Assembly (NCBI GenBank): GCA_049322755.1 | Contig: JBMOQX010000072.1 | Location: 62,001-126,000 of the forward strand | Reading direction: 5' to 3' | Length of the DNA stretch: 64,000 bases | Origin: DATIUV01 sp049322755 | GTDB taxonomy: Bacteria; Pseudomonadota; Gammaproteobacteria; Burkholderiales; UBA6910 | Shown here: positions 24,718 through 33,481 of the stretch, one piece after another | How positions within the stretch are numbered: position 1 is the first letter of the stretch | Layout of the letters: each line of letters begins with the position of its first letter | Translations under genes and position numbers: made by a program | Notes under the pieces: model-generated | The model's database searches: none | What the model was told of the DNA's origin: nothing | Seen by the model: the letters and a program-made list of their open reading frames with translations, nothing else

Positions 24718-25401
24718 GTGAAACCGCTGGACACCCGTGCCTTCCTCACCAACCTGCCGCTGTTCCGCGAGCTGGACGCGGAGGAGATCGGGCGCATCGC
24801 GCTCGCCACCCGGCTGATCCGCGCCGCCCGCGGCGAGATTCTGTTCAAGCGCGGCGACCCCTGCGTGGGCAGCCACGCCGTGGTGTTCGGCCAGGTGAAG
24901 CTGGCGTTCATCTCGCCGGAGGGGGGCGAGAAGGTGATCGACATCATCGGTCCCGGCGAGACCTTCGGCGAGGCGCTGATGTTCATGGAGCAGCCCTACA
25001 TCGTCAGCGCCGAGGTGCTGGCCGACTCGCTGCTGCTGCACATCTCCAAGGAGGCGATCTTCGAGGAGCTGGAAAGGGACGTGCGCTTCGCCCGCAAGAT
25101 GCTGTCGGGCCTGAGCCGGCGCCTGCACCAGCTGGTGCGCGACGTGGAGGCGTACTCGCTGCGCTCGGGGGCGCAGCGCGTCGTCGGCTACCTGCTGCGG
25201 GAATGCCCGCAGAACCCGGCCGCCGACCTCTACCGGGTGACGCTGCCCGCCAGCAAGGCCACCATCGCCTCGCGGCTCAACCTGACGCCCGAGCACTTTT
25301 CGCGCATCCTGCACGACCTCGCCGCCGACGGCCTGATCGAGGTGGACGGGCGGGACATCGTGATCCGCGACGCCGCCGCGCTGGGCACTTTCGACCACTG
25401 A
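24718..25401 (+). CDS. Crp/Fnr-family regulator, Dnr/Nnr type (copy 2)
   Basis: 227 residues from a GTG; no ATG occurs in frame upstream. It closely parallels the regulator at 14108: same sensor layout (GETFGEALMFMEQPYIVSAE), dimer helix (SGLSRRLHQLVRDVEAYSLRSG) and recognition helix NLTPEHFSRILHDL with the Glu-x-x-Ser-Arg for TTGAT. Again no FNR-type cysteine set. The GTG overlaps the stop of an 11-codon frame starting at 24686 (MIPRPASSRTP) as GTGA, which may be a translated leader. It lies beside the nir cluster, converging on nirN, and is a good candidate for the NO-sensing activator of nirS and its neighbours. Confidence 0.92.
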   Translation: MKPLDTRAFLTNLPLFRELDAEEIGRIALATRLIRAARGEILFKRGDPCVGSHAVVFGQVKLAFISPEGGEKVIDIIGPGETFGEALMFMEQPYIVSAEVLADSLLLHISKEAIFEELERDVRFARKMLSGLSRRLHQLVRDVEAYSLRSGAQRVVGYLLRECPQNPAADLYRVTLPASKATIASRLNLTPEHFSRILHDLAADGLIEVDGRDIVIRDAAALGTFDH

Positions 25402-25419
25402 GGCGGCGCGCCGGCGCCG

Positions 25420-26958
25420 TCAGTGGGAGGTGCCCTCGGAGCGGCGGATCTTGTTGTGGACGTTGTACTTGCCCGAGGGCTTGCGCATCGGCAGGCGCTT
25501 GACCTCCTGCAAGGTCTCGGCATCGTAGATCACCAGCGCGCCGTCCTGCTCCCACACGCTCACCAGCGCGTAGCGCCCGTCCCGGGTGAACTCCACGTGG
25601 GCCGCGGTCTTGCCCGGCGCCGGACGCAGCGTGGCGACGATTTCCAGCGATTCCTTGTCGATCACGTGGAGCGCGTCGCGGTGGGGACCGAAGAACACGT
25701 CGACCCAGGCGTAACGGCTCGCCTCGTGGCTGCGCAGGAAGAAGCCGGGGCCCAGCGTCGGGATCTGGCGCATCACCGTCCAGCGGCGCAGGTCGATGAC
25801 GCTCACCACCCCCTCCTTCAGGTTGGGCGTGGCCAGTACCGGCCCGTCGGCGCGGGTCCAGCTGATGCCCGAGCCCAGGTGGGGCAGGCCCGGCAGATCC
25901 AGCGCCGCGATCTGGCGGCGCACGTCCAGGTTGACCACCTGGCCGCCGCGCCCGTCACGGGCGGCGCCCACCACGTGGGCATAGCCGGGATCGAAGAAGA
26001 AGTCGTCCAGATAGTCGTCCAGTTCGGTGACCCGCACGGGAAAGGCGCCGCTCTCGGCGATCGCTTCGCCCATGCGGTAGTCGTGGACATAGCCGCGGTG
26101 GACCGGCGGCGCGTCGGCGCCGTAGGGGATCTCCCAGATCTGCTTCAGGTCCTTGAGCGCGGCGACGAAACTCCGGCGCGGCGCGGCGTCGTAGACCGCG
26201 CTCACCCGGGAGCTGCGCCCGGCGGCGTCGGCCACCGGGATCACCTTCAGCAGCCGCAGGTCGCCGGCGTCCAGCGCCACCAGCGTGTGGGGCAGGTAGT
26301 TGGCCACCATGACGTAGCGGCCGTCGCTGGACACCGCCAGGTTGCGGGTGTTGATGCCGGCGCGCACCTCCGCCACCAGCGCCAGGCCGTGCAGGTCGTA
26401 CTTGGCGATCCAGCCGTCGCGCGAGGCGAAGTAGACGAAACGGCCGTCGGGCGAGAACTTGGGGCCGCCGTGCAGCGCGAACCGGGTGGGAAAGCGCGCG
26501 AGCGGCTCGAAGCGGTCGCCGTCCAGGATGGTGGCGTGGTGGTCGCCGGTCTCCACCACCACGAACAGGTTGAGGGGGTCGGCCTGGTGCACCGGCGCCG
26601 GCGGCAGGTCGGCCGCGGCGCGGTGGACGATGCGCGAGGCCTCGATCTCGGCGGCGCCCCACGCCGGCGGCGTCGCCGGCGGCGCGGCGATGTAGCGCGC
26701 CAGCAGCGCGATCTCGCTGGCGTCGAGGCGGCCGGCGAAGCCGGGCATCTGGGTGGCGGCGCGGCCTTCGGCGATGACCCGCTCGGCGTCACCCCAGCGC
26801 AGGCGCGAGAGGTTCTCCGGCAGCAGCGCCGGCCCCATGCCGCCGAGGCGCTCGGCGCCGTGGCAGGCCGCGCAGTGCTCGCGGTAGAGGGTTTCCGCGC
26901 CGGGCGCCGCCGAGGCCGCCAGCGGTGCCGCCAGCGCCAGCGCGATCAGGGCGCGCAC
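25420..26958 (-). CDS. nirN: NirN, cytochrome c-d1 protein of heme d1 maturation
   Basis: 512 residues. A signal peptide (MRALIALALAAPLAASAAPG) exports it to the periplasm. A c-type heme domain follows with REHCAACHGAERL near residue 35, then an eight-bladed d1-type beta-propeller with RFALHGGPKFSPDGRFVYF and NTRNLAVSSDGRYVM. NirN is known to finish heme d1 by dehydrogenation and to interact with NirS. The GTG at 26958 overlaps the end of nirJ by 13 bases. Last gene of the nir operon. Confidence 0.93.
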   Translation of the reverse strand: MRALIALALAAPLAASAAPGAETLYREHCAACHGAERLGGMGPALLPENLSRLRWGDAERVIAEGRAATQMPGFAGRLDASEIALLARYIAAPPATPPAWGAAEIEASRIVHRAAADLPPAPVHQADPLNLFVVVETGDHHATILDGDRFEPLARFPTRFALHGGPKFSPDGRFVYFASRDGWIAKYDLHGLALVAEVRAGINTRNLAVSSDGRYVMVANYLPHTLVALDAGDLRLLKVIPVADAAGRSSRVSAVYDAAPRRSFVAALKDLKQIWEIPYGADAPPVHRGYVHDYRMGEAIAESGAFPVRVTELDDYLDDFFFDPGYAHVVGAARDGRGGQVVNLDVRRQIAALDLPGLPHLGSGISWTRADGPVLATPNLKEGVVSVIDLRRWTVMRQIPTLGPGFFLRSHEASRYAWVDVFFGPHRDALHVIDKESLEIVATLRPAPGKTAAHVEFTRDGRYALVSVWEQDGALVIYDAETLQEVKRLPMRKPSGKYNVHNKIRRSEGTSH

Positions 26959-28160
26959 GATGGCTCCGTCGCGCGGCGCCGGCGCGAGTACGGCGTGACC
27001 GTCATGCGCGCCGCGCCGCCGGCGACGCCGATCTCGGCGTCGGTCAGATAGCAGGCGGGATCCTCCTGCCAGGGGTCGCCGCTGAGCTGCCACGCCCGCA
27101 CCCGGGTGTTGCCGCCGCACACGTCCAGGAACGCGCACGCGCCGCAGCGGCCTTTCACCGGTCGCGGGCGGGTCTTGAGCCCGGCCATCAGCGGAGCGGA
27201 GGTGTCCTCCCAGATGGCGGAGAACGGCCGCTCACGCACGTTGCCCAGCGTGTGGTCCCACCACATGGTGTCGGGATGGACGTTGCCCAGGTTGTCGATG
27301 TTGGCCACGTGCAGCCCCGATGCGTTGCCGCCCCAGCGCGCCAGCTTCGCCCGCAGGCGGTCCTCCAGCGCGGGGAAGCGCTGCCGCGCCCACAGCAGCA
27401 GGTAGACGCCGTCGGCGTCGTTGTTGCCGGTGACGAACTCGGTGGCGCGGCCCTCGTCCAGCTGGCGCCAGCAGGTGTCGAACAGCAGGTCGAGGGCGTT
27501 GCGGGTGACGTCGAGCCGGGCGTCGCCGCTGCGGTTGACGTTCCCGCGCCCGGCGTAGTTGAGGTGCGAAAGATAGAACTTGCCGATGGCCTCGGCGGCG
27601 GCGAGCTGCAGCAGCCCCGGCAGGTCGGCGGCGTTCTGTTCTGCCAGGGTGAAGCGGATGCCCACCTTGACGCCGCGGTCGCGCAGCCGCCGCAACGCCG
27701 CCAGCGAGCGCTCGAACGCGCCGGGCAGGCGGCGGAAGCGGTCGTGGGTGTCGCCCAGCCCGTCCAGGCTGATGCCCACGTAATCGAACGCCGCGCCGGC
27801 GACGCGGTCGGCCAGCGGCGCGTCGATCAGGGTGCCGTTGGTGGACAGGCCGACGTAGAACCCCAGCGCCTTCGCGCGCCCGGCGATTTCGAACAGGTCG
27901 GGCCGCAGCAGCGGTTCGCCGCCGGAGAGGATCAGCACCGGCACCCGGTAGGCCTTGAGGTCGTCCATCACGCGGAATGCTTCCGCGGTGGACAGTTCGC
28001 CGGGAAAGTCGCGATCGGCGGAGATCGAATAGCAGTGCACGCAGGTCAGGTTGCAGCGGCGCACCAGGTTCCAGATCACCACCGGCCCCGGCGGCGCCGG
28101 CGCCGGCAGCAGGGGCGCCGGCGCGCGGATTTCCTGCATGAATTGGGTCAGGCGGAACAT
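26946..28160 (-). CDS. nirJ: Heme d1 biosynthesis radical SAM protein NirJ
   Basis: 404 residues. Removes propionate side chains to form the oxo groups of heme d1. The radical SAM motif RRCNLTCVHCYSISA is near residue 35, VLILSGGEPLLRPDL near 75, and a SPASM-type Cys region near 345 reads GRCGACAFLDVCGGNTRVRAW. An AAAGGACTGAAAC leader gives a clear start, four bases after the nirH stop. Neighbours on both sides are heme d1 genes. Confidence 0.96.
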   Translation of the reverse strand: MFRLTQFMQEIRAPAPLLPAPAPPGPVVIWNLVRRCNLTCVHCYSISADRDFPGELSTAEAFRVMDDLKAYRVPVLILSGGEPLLRPDLFEIAGRAKALGFYVGLSTNGTLIDAPLADRVAGAAFDYVGISLDGLGDTHDRFRRLPGAFERSLAALRRLRDRGVKVGIRFTLAEQNAADLPGLLQLAAAEAIGKFYLSHLNYAGRGNVNRSGDARLDVTRNALDLLFDTCWRQLDEGRATEFVTGNNDADGVYLLLWARQRFPALEDRLRAKLARWGGNASGLHVANIDNLGNVHPDTMWWDHTLGNVRERPFSAIWEDTSAPLMAGLKTRPRPVKGRCGACAFLDVCGGNTRVRAWQLSGDPWQEDPACYLTDAEIGVAGGAARMTVTPYSRRRRATEPSCAP

Positions 28161-28163
28161 GTT

Positions 28164-28655
28164 TCAGTCCTTTCGCAGGCGCAGCCCGGTCTTTTTCAGG
28201 ATGCGTACGCTGTAGAGAATCTCGCGCCCGCGGCAGGCATCGCCCAGCACGCCGGCGATGGCGTCGGCCTGGCGCTCCACGTCCGCGCGGCTGCGGCCGT
28301 GCACCATGGCAAACAGGTTGTAGGGCCACGACGGCGGGCGGCGCGGCCGGCGATAGCAGTGGCTGACGAACGCCAGCGCGCCCACCTGCCGGCCCAGCGC
28401 GCCCACCCGGGCGTCGTCCACGTCCCACACCGACATGCCGTTGGCGGTCACGCCCAGCGCGTAGTGGTTGGGCACGGCGCCGATGCGGCGGATGGCGCCG
28501 TCCGCCTGAAGGCGCCGCAGGCGTGCCATCAGGTCCGCCGCGTCCAGTCCGAGCTGCGCCGCCAGGGCGTGATAGGGCTCGGGCACCAGCGGCAGGCCGT
28601 CCTGGGTCGCCAGCACGAGGCGGCGGTCGGTGGCGTCCAGCGCGGCGGCGGCCAT
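28164..28655 (-). CDS. nirH: Siroheme decarboxylase subunit NirH
   Basis: 163 residues, AsnC/Lrp-like fold without DNA-binding duty. NirD, NirL, NirG and NirH together decarboxylate siroheme to 12,18-didecarboxysiroheme. DATDRRLVLATQDGLPLVPEP at the N-terminus and PYNLFAMVHG near residue 110 are family marks. ATG at 28655 chosen; a GTG at 28676 overlaps nirG. Position in the order nirF-DL-G-H-J supports the H assignment. Confidence 0.88.
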   Translation of the reverse strand: MAAAALDATDRRLVLATQDGLPLVPEPYHALAAQLGLDAADLMARLRRLQADGAIRRIGAVPNHYALGVTANGMSVWDVDDARVGALGRQVGALAFVSHCYRRPRRPPSWPYNLFAMVHGRSRADVERQADAIAGVLGDACRGREILYSVRILKKTGLRLRKD

Positions 28656-28662
28656 GGCGGGG

Positions 28663-29106
28663 CTAGGCCTGGACACGGAAATCCAGCGCGAACGCCGCCT
28701 CGCGCGGGAACTCCAGCACCCGGCAGCCGGTGTCGGCCTCGATGCGGGCGATGAGCGGCGCGACGGCCTCCGGCGTTTCCGCCGCCAGCACCATCCACAT
28801 GTTGAGGTGATGGTCCCGCTGGTAGTTGTGGGCCACTTCGGGAAAGGCGTTCACGCGCGCAGCCACCTGGGCGTAGCGCTCGGGCGCGGCGTGCAGCGCG
28901 GCCAGCGTGTAGGCGCCGCCCAGCCGCTCGACGTCGAACAGCGGACCGAAGCGCGTCAGCACGCCGCGCCCGAGCAGCGCGCCGAGGCGGGCGATCAAGG
29001 CGTCCTCGGCGATGCCGAGCCGCGCGGCGGCGGCGGCGAACGGCCGCTCGCAGATCGGGAAGCCGTCCTGCAGCTGGTTGACGATGCGACGGTCGGTGTC
29101 GTCCAT
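28663..29106 (-). CDS. nirG: Siroheme decarboxylase subunit NirG
   Basis: 147 residues, the length of Pseudomonas NirG, from the ATG at 29106 (MDDTDRRIVNQLQDGFPICE). An ATG at 29127 overlaps the nirDL stop and is the alternative. The family segment HNYQRDHHLNMWMVLAAET is near residue 100. It is a member of the four-part siroheme decarboxylase set. Confidence 0.9.
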   Translation of the reverse strand: MDDTDRRIVNQLQDGFPICERPFAAAAARLGIAEDALIARLGALLGRGVLTRFGPLFDVERLGGAYTLAALHAAPERYAQVAARVNAFPEVAHNYQRDHHLNMWMVLAAETPEAVAPLIARIEADTGCRVLEFPREAAFALDFRVQA

Positions 29107-29113
29107 CGACGGC

Positions 29114-30085
29114 TCACTCGGGGACATAGCGGGCGCCCCGTTGCTTGAAGCAGCGGCGGCTGAACAGTACCGCGTGGCCGTGGGCGCTGAGGCCGCACTC
29201 GCGGTTGAGCTCGTCGAGCTGCCCCAGCACCACCTGCCGGTCGGTGCCGTGGATCATGCAGAACAGGTTGTAGCGCCACTGCGGCGGGTGCCGCCGGCGG
29301 CGATAGCACAGCGTCACGAACGGGCGCTGCGCGACGCGCCGGCCGGCCTCGGCCACGGCGCCGTCGGGAACGTCCCAGACCGCCATGGCGTTGGCCCGGT
29401 ACCCCAGTGCGCGATGGTGGACGACCACGCCCAGGCGGCTCACGGTCCCGCACTGCAGCCAGCGGGCGAGGTGCGCGACCACCGCCGCCTCGTCCATCTG
29501 CGCCGACACGGCAATGGCTGCGTAGGGCTGGCGCACCAGCGGCAGGCCGTGCTGCAGCTCCGCCAGCAGGCGCTCGTCGGCGGGCGACAGGGGCAGCGGG
29601 CCGGGCGCCGGCGCGATGAAGCGCGGCGGCCGCTCCCCCGCACCCCGCAGATCGAACGCCAAGTCCAGGTGGTAGGCCTCCTCCAGCGGCAGCGAAACCA
29701 CCTCCAGGCCGGTGGCGGCCTCGATACCGCGCAACGACCGCTCGAGCTGAGCGGTGCCGGACGCGCACGCGACAAACCAGAGATTCAGCGCGTGCTCACG
29801 CTCGTAGTTGTGGTTGACGGCGGCACACGCGCTGACAATGGCGGCCACCGCGTCCAGCCGCCCGGCGGGGACGCTCATCGCGGCGAGCGTGCTGGCGCCC
29901 AGGCGGTGGGGCGCGAACACCGGCCCCACGCGGCCCACCGCGCCGTCGCGCTTGAGCTGCCGCAGCGCTTCCAGCACCCGGATCTCGCTGCTGCCCACGT
30001 CGCGGGCGATGGCGGCGAACGGCCGCGGTGTCAGCGGGAAATTGCGCTGGTAGTCGTTGAGCAGGCGCAACGCCAGCGGCTCCAT
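29114..30085 (-). CDS. nirDL: Siroheme decarboxylase NirDL fusion
   Basis: 323 residues with two Lrp-like halves joined in one chain, corresponding to NirD (about 1-155) and NirL (about 165-323). The first half has RLLNDYQRNFPLTPRPFA and VNHNYEREHALNLWFV; the second has DERLLAELQHGLPLVRQP and PPQWRYNLFCMIHGTD. Each half keeps one His-rich active-site segment. The ATG lies one base after the nirF stop. Such fusions are known in other denitrifiers. Confidence 0.92.
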   Translation of the reverse strand: MEPLALRLLNDYQRNFPLTPRPFAAIARDVGSSEIRVLEALRQLKRDGAVGRVGPVFAPHRLGASTLAAMSVPAGRLDAVAAIVSACAAVNHNYEREHALNLWFVACASGTAQLERSLRGIEAATGLEVVSLPLEEAYHLDLAFDLRGAGERPPRFIAPAPGPLPLSPADERLLAELQHGLPLVRQPYAAIAVSAQMDEAAVVAHLARWLQCGTVSRLGVVVHHRALGYRANAMAVWDVPDGAVAEAGRRVAQRPFVTLCYRRRRHPPQWRYNLFCMIHGTDRQVVLGQLDELNRECGLSAHGHAVLFSRRCFKQRGARYVPE

Positions 30086-30086
30086 G

Positions 30087-31268
30087 TCAGAAACCGATGG
30101 CGGCGGCCCGGCTGGTGAGGAAAATGCCGCTGGGCTTTTCCGCGGCGAGCTCCGCGATCGGGGCGAGGCTCGCGGTGTCGAACACCACCACCCGGTTGTC
30201 GTCGCGGGCCGAGACCCACGCCTGTTCGCCGCGCGGCGTGAACTCCATGTGCAGCACCGCCCGGCCGGGGCGCAGTTCCCGCACCACCCGCAGCGCAGGC
30301 ACGTCGATCACCTGGATCACATCGTTGTGCGGTACCGCGAAGTTCACCCACACGCGGCGGCCGCCCGGCTGCGCCATGACGAAGACCGGCTGGCCGTGCA
30401 CGGCGATGCGGCCCGTTTCCTGCCAGGTTTCGGTGTCCACCACCAGCACCTCGTGCCGGCCGATGGCGGGCAGGAACGCGAGCCGGCCGGCCTGCGCCCA
30501 GCCGCGCAGGTGGGGCATCTTGTAGACCGGCAGCGGCTGCTGTCCGCGCCCGTAGCCGGGGAGGATGCGGCGCACGCCCTGGTCCGGATTCCAGAGATCC
30601 AGCAGCGCCAGGCCGTCCTCGCCGAACAGGCCGGCGATGTAATGCCGGCCGTCCCGGGTGATGAGGGCGTCGTAGGGCTGCTTGCCCACGCCGCGGAACT
30701 TGCGCACCGTCGGCGCGCGCGGGTCGGTCAGGTCGGCGAGCCAGATCTCGCCCGCCTCGAACAGGCTGAACACGAAACGCCGTCCCGGCGCGTCGGCGAT
30801 GCCCACCACCTTGGCGCGGCGGCCGCCGTCGCCGAAGGTGGCGGGGATGCTGGCGACCGGCTCCAGCGTGTCGGCCGTGAACACGCGCACGCCGCCCGGG
30901 TCGTAGTTCGCCACCGCCACCAGGGTGCCATCCTGGGAGATGGCGCCGCCGATGCTGTTGCCGGCCTGCACCACGCGCCGGTCGACACGCTGGCGCAACA
31001 GGTCCACCTTGGTGAGCCCGCCGTCGCGCCCGAAGACGTAGGCGAAGCGCGCGTCGCGCGAGTACACCACCGATGCATGCGACAGGTCGCCCAGCCCGTC
31101 CACGCTGCCCACCACGGTGTGCCCGGTGGTCTCCACGATCTGCACCCGGCCGGCGCCGCGCTCGATCACCACGCCCAGGTCGCCGGTGCCGCGCAGCGGC
31201 GGCGCCGGGGCGCAGGCGACGGCGGCCAGCGCCGCCAGCAGGGCGGCGGCAGTGCGGCTAGCGCTCAT
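30087..31268 (-). CDS. nirF: Heme d1 biosynthesis protein NirF
   Basis: 393 residues, beta-propeller related to the d1 domain of NirS. Acts in the periplasm late in heme d1 synthesis. The N-terminus AAALLAALAAVAC looks like a lipoprotein signal with Cys19, as in lipid-anchored NirF. Repeats such as LSHASVVYSRDARFAYVFGR and HMEFTPRGEQAWVSARDDN form the blades. The first 11 bases overlap nirC. Confidence 0.94.
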   Translation of the reverse strand: MSASRTAAALLAALAAVACAPAPPLRGTGDLGVVIERGAGRVQIVETTGHTVVGSVDGLGDLSHASVVYSRDARFAYVFGRDGGLTKVDLLRQRVDRRVVQAGNSIGGAISQDGTLVAVANYDPGGVRVFTADTLEPVASIPATFGDGGRRAKVVGIADAPGRRFVFSLFEAGEIWLADLTDPRAPTVRKFRGVGKQPYDALITRDGRHYIAGLFGEDGLALLDLWNPDQGVRRILPGYGRGQQPLPVYKMPHLRGWAQAGRLAFLPAIGRHEVLVVDTETWQETGRIAVHGQPVFVMAQPGGRRVWVNFAVPHNDVIQVIDVPALRVVRELRPGRAVLHMEFTPRGEQAWVSARDDNRVVVFDTASLAPIAELAAEKPSGIFLTSRAAAIGF

Positions 31269-31614
31269 CGGGGAAACCGGCGGCGAGCTGATCGACGATC
31301 CAGCCGGCCTCGGGCTCGGTGATCAGGCCGCGCCACGGCGGCATCGGTGTGCCGGGGCGGCCGTCCAGGATGACGCGCTTGAGGGATTCGCGGTCGCGGC
31401 CGGCCAGCGCTTCGGGCAGCAGCGCGGGACCGAGCCCGCCCTTGAAGCGCAGCCCATGGCAGGAACCGCAGTCCTGGCGGACCAGGTTCACCAGCTCCGC
31501 AGCCCGCGTCGGCGACGGCCCCCCGTCGGCCGCGCCGGCGGCAGCGGCGGCGAGCATCGGCACCAGGAAGATCGCGCAGCGGAAGGAAGAAAGGAGGGGC
31601 GCAGCGGGAGACAT
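31258..31614 (-). CDS. nirC: Small c-type cytochrome NirC
   Basis: 118 residues from the ATG at 31614; a longer frame extends into the nirS stop region. A signal peptide ends near AAGAADGG. One heme c site, RQDCGSCHGLRFKGG near residue 55, and a probable axial Met in GTPMPPWRGL. It belongs to the cytochrome c55X group that donates electrons to NirS or takes part in its maturation. It starts 25 bases after nirS. Confidence 0.9.
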   Translation of the reverse strand: MSPAAPLLSSFRCAIFLVPMLAAAAAGAADGGPSPTRAAELVNLVRQDCGSCHGLRFKGGLGPALLPEALAGRDRESLKRVILDGRPGTPMPPWRGLITEPEAGWIVDQLAAGFPDER

Positions 31615-31639
31615 CCGCCCGCCCCCGGGAGGGCACCCG

Positions 31640-33367
31640 TCAGTACACGTCGCGCTGCGTGTTGTAGACATTGAACTTGCCGGTGGGCGTCACCAGCTGC
31701 TTGTCCTTGATCACCGTTTTCAGCTTGCGGGTCTTGTCGTCCACTACGACGATCGCCGACTCCTCGTTCTTGCCGCTCCAGACCGAGAACCACACCTCGT
31801 CGCCGGCCTTGTTGTACTCCGGCTGCAGCACCCGCTTGGCGCCCGCGCCCAGGCCCGCCCATTCGGCGATCGGCAGGGTCTGGTGGCCCTTGTCCAGGTT
31901 GTTGATGTCGAACACGGCGATGGTCTGGCTGATCTTGGCGTCCGGATTGAGCGTGGTGTCGACCCACAGATTCTTCGACTTGGGATGGGTCTTGATGAAC
32001 AGCGAGCCGCCGCCCTGGCCCTTGAGCGTGCGCACCACCTTCCAGGCGTGCTGTTTGTGCTTGTCCGGATCGGTGCCGATCACGGCGATGCTCTCGTCGC
32101 CCAGATGACCGGTGGCCCACACCGGGCCGTACTTGGGATCGACGAAGTTGGCGCCGCGGCCCGGGTGCGGAATCTTGCCGACGTCGACCAGCGCCGCCAG
32201 CTTGCCCTGCTTCGAGTCCACCACCGCGATCTTGTTGGACTGGTTGGCGGCCACCAGGAAGTAGCGCTTGCTCGCGTCCCAGCCGCCGTCGTGCAGGAAG
32301 CGGGCGGCGTCGATCTCGGTCTCCTTGAGCGCGTTGAGGTTGGAGTAGTCCACCAGCCGGATCTTGCCGGTCTCCTTGACGTTGACGACGAACTCGGGCT
32401 TGTAGTGGCTGGCGACGATGGAGGCGACCCGCGGCTCGGGATGGTACTCCTGGGTGTCCACCGTCATGCCGCGAGTGGCGACGATCTTCAGCGGCTCCAG
32501 CGTGTCGCCCTTCATGATGGTGTACTGGGGCGGCCAGTAGGCGCCCGCGATGGCGTATTTGTCCTCGAAGCCCTTGTACTTCGAGGTCTCCACCGAGCGC
32601 GCCTCGAGGCCGATCTTGATCTCGGCGACGTTGTCCGGCTTCTCCATCCACAGGTCGATGAGGTTGATCTTGGCGTCGCGGCCGATCACGTAGAGGTAGC
32701 GCCCGGAATGCGAGAGCCGCGAGATGTGCACCGCGTAGCCGGTGGGTAGGATGCTGACGATCTTCTTGCTGTCGCCGTCGATCAGCGCCACCTGGCCGGT
32801 GTCGCGCAGCGTCACCGAGAACAGGTTGTCGATGTTGATGTCGTTCATCTTCTTCTTCGGCCGTTTTTCGGGCGGCACGATGACCTTCCAGGTGGCCTTC
32901 ATCTCGGCGAGGCCGAACTCGGGCGGCGTCGGCGGCTCGTGCTGCAGGAAGCGCGCCATGATGTCGATGTCCTGCTCGGTCAGCTCGCCGCCGGTGCCCC
33001 AGTTGGGCATGCCCTGGGGCGAGCCGTAGTTGATGAACACCTTGAGGTATTCGGTACCCCGCGGCAGCGTCACGTCGGGCGTCAGCGGCTTGCCGGTGGC
33101 GCCCTTGCGCAGCACGCCGTGGCAGCCGGCGCAGCGCTCGAAGTAGATCTGCTTGGCGCGCTCGAACTCCTGCGCCGTCATCGGCGGCGCCTTGGGCGTG
33201 ACCACATCCGGTGCCTGCTCGGGCTTGATCGGCACGGGGGCACCCTTGTAGCGCAGGTCGGTCTCGGGCGTGCCGGGGTGCACCGGCTTCTGCGGCGCGT
33301 CACCGTAAGCGGGCGCGTTGAGCGCCGCCAGCAGGGCGATGGAAACGGCGGACAGGCGGAATGACAT
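31640..33367 (-). CDS. nirS: Cytochrome cd1 nitrite reductase NirS
   Basis: 575 residues. Periplasmic NO-forming nitrite reductase. Signal peptide MSFRLSAVSIALLAALNAPAYG; heme c motif RCAGCHGVLRKG near residue 79; d1 propeller from about 160. The proximal heme d1 His is in AVHISRLSHSGRY, and the two distal catalytic His are in IVASHYKPEFVV and ARFLHDGGWDASK. The full-length product ends with NVYNTQRDVY, typical of the family. Leads the nirS-C-F-DL-G-H-J-N operon; a well-spaced Dnr box stands upstream. Confidence 0.98.
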   Translation of the reverse strand: MSFRLSAVSIALLAALNAPAYGDAPQKPVHPGTPETDLRYKGAPVPIKPEQAPDVVTPKAPPMTAQEFERAKQIYFERCAGCHGVLRKGATGKPLTPDVTLPRGTEYLKVFINYGSPQGMPNWGTGGELTEQDIDIMARFLQHEPPTPPEFGLAEMKATWKVIVPPEKRPKKKMNDINIDNLFSVTLRDTGQVALIDGDSKKIVSILPTGYAVHISRLSHSGRYLYVIGRDAKINLIDLWMEKPDNVAEIKIGLEARSVETSKYKGFEDKYAIAGAYWPPQYTIMKGDTLEPLKIVATRGMTVDTQEYHPEPRVASIVASHYKPEFVVNVKETGKIRLVDYSNLNALKETEIDAARFLHDGGWDASKRYFLVAANQSNKIAVVDSKQGKLAALVDVGKIPHPGRGANFVDPKYGPVWATGHLGDESIAVIGTDPDKHKQHAWKVVRTLKGQGGGSLFIKTHPKSKNLWVDTTLNPDAKISQTIAVFDINNLDKGHQTLPIAEWAGLGAGAKRVLQPEYNKAGDEVWFSVWSGKNEESAIVVVDDKTRKLKTVIKDKQLVTPTGKFNVYNTQRDVY

Positions 33368-33408
33368 GGACTCCCCTCCTCGAAATGGGCTTCGGTTGAT
33401 CCGTGCCT

Positions 33409-33450
33409 AAACTAGGGATCGGCCGCCGGCGACGCCTTGATGTGAATCAA
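33409..33450 (-). promoter_or_regulatory. FNR/Dnr-dependent nirS promoter
   Basis: TTGAT-GTGA-ATCAA (33437-33450, given on the + strand) lies exactly 22 bases from TAGTTT (minus strand, 33414-33409), the class II activator layout. The predicted leader to nirS is about 35 bases. Confidence 0.88.
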
Positions 33451-33481
33451 GAATAACCACACGGGGGCGCGGCCACCGCCC

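Noticed and set aside
24686..24721. 11-codon frame before regulator 2
   Set aside because: Too short to call; mentioned only as a possible translated leader.
25402..25419. GC-rich hairpin between regulator 2 and nirN
   Set aside because: No T-run follows on either strand, so a terminator cannot be claimed.
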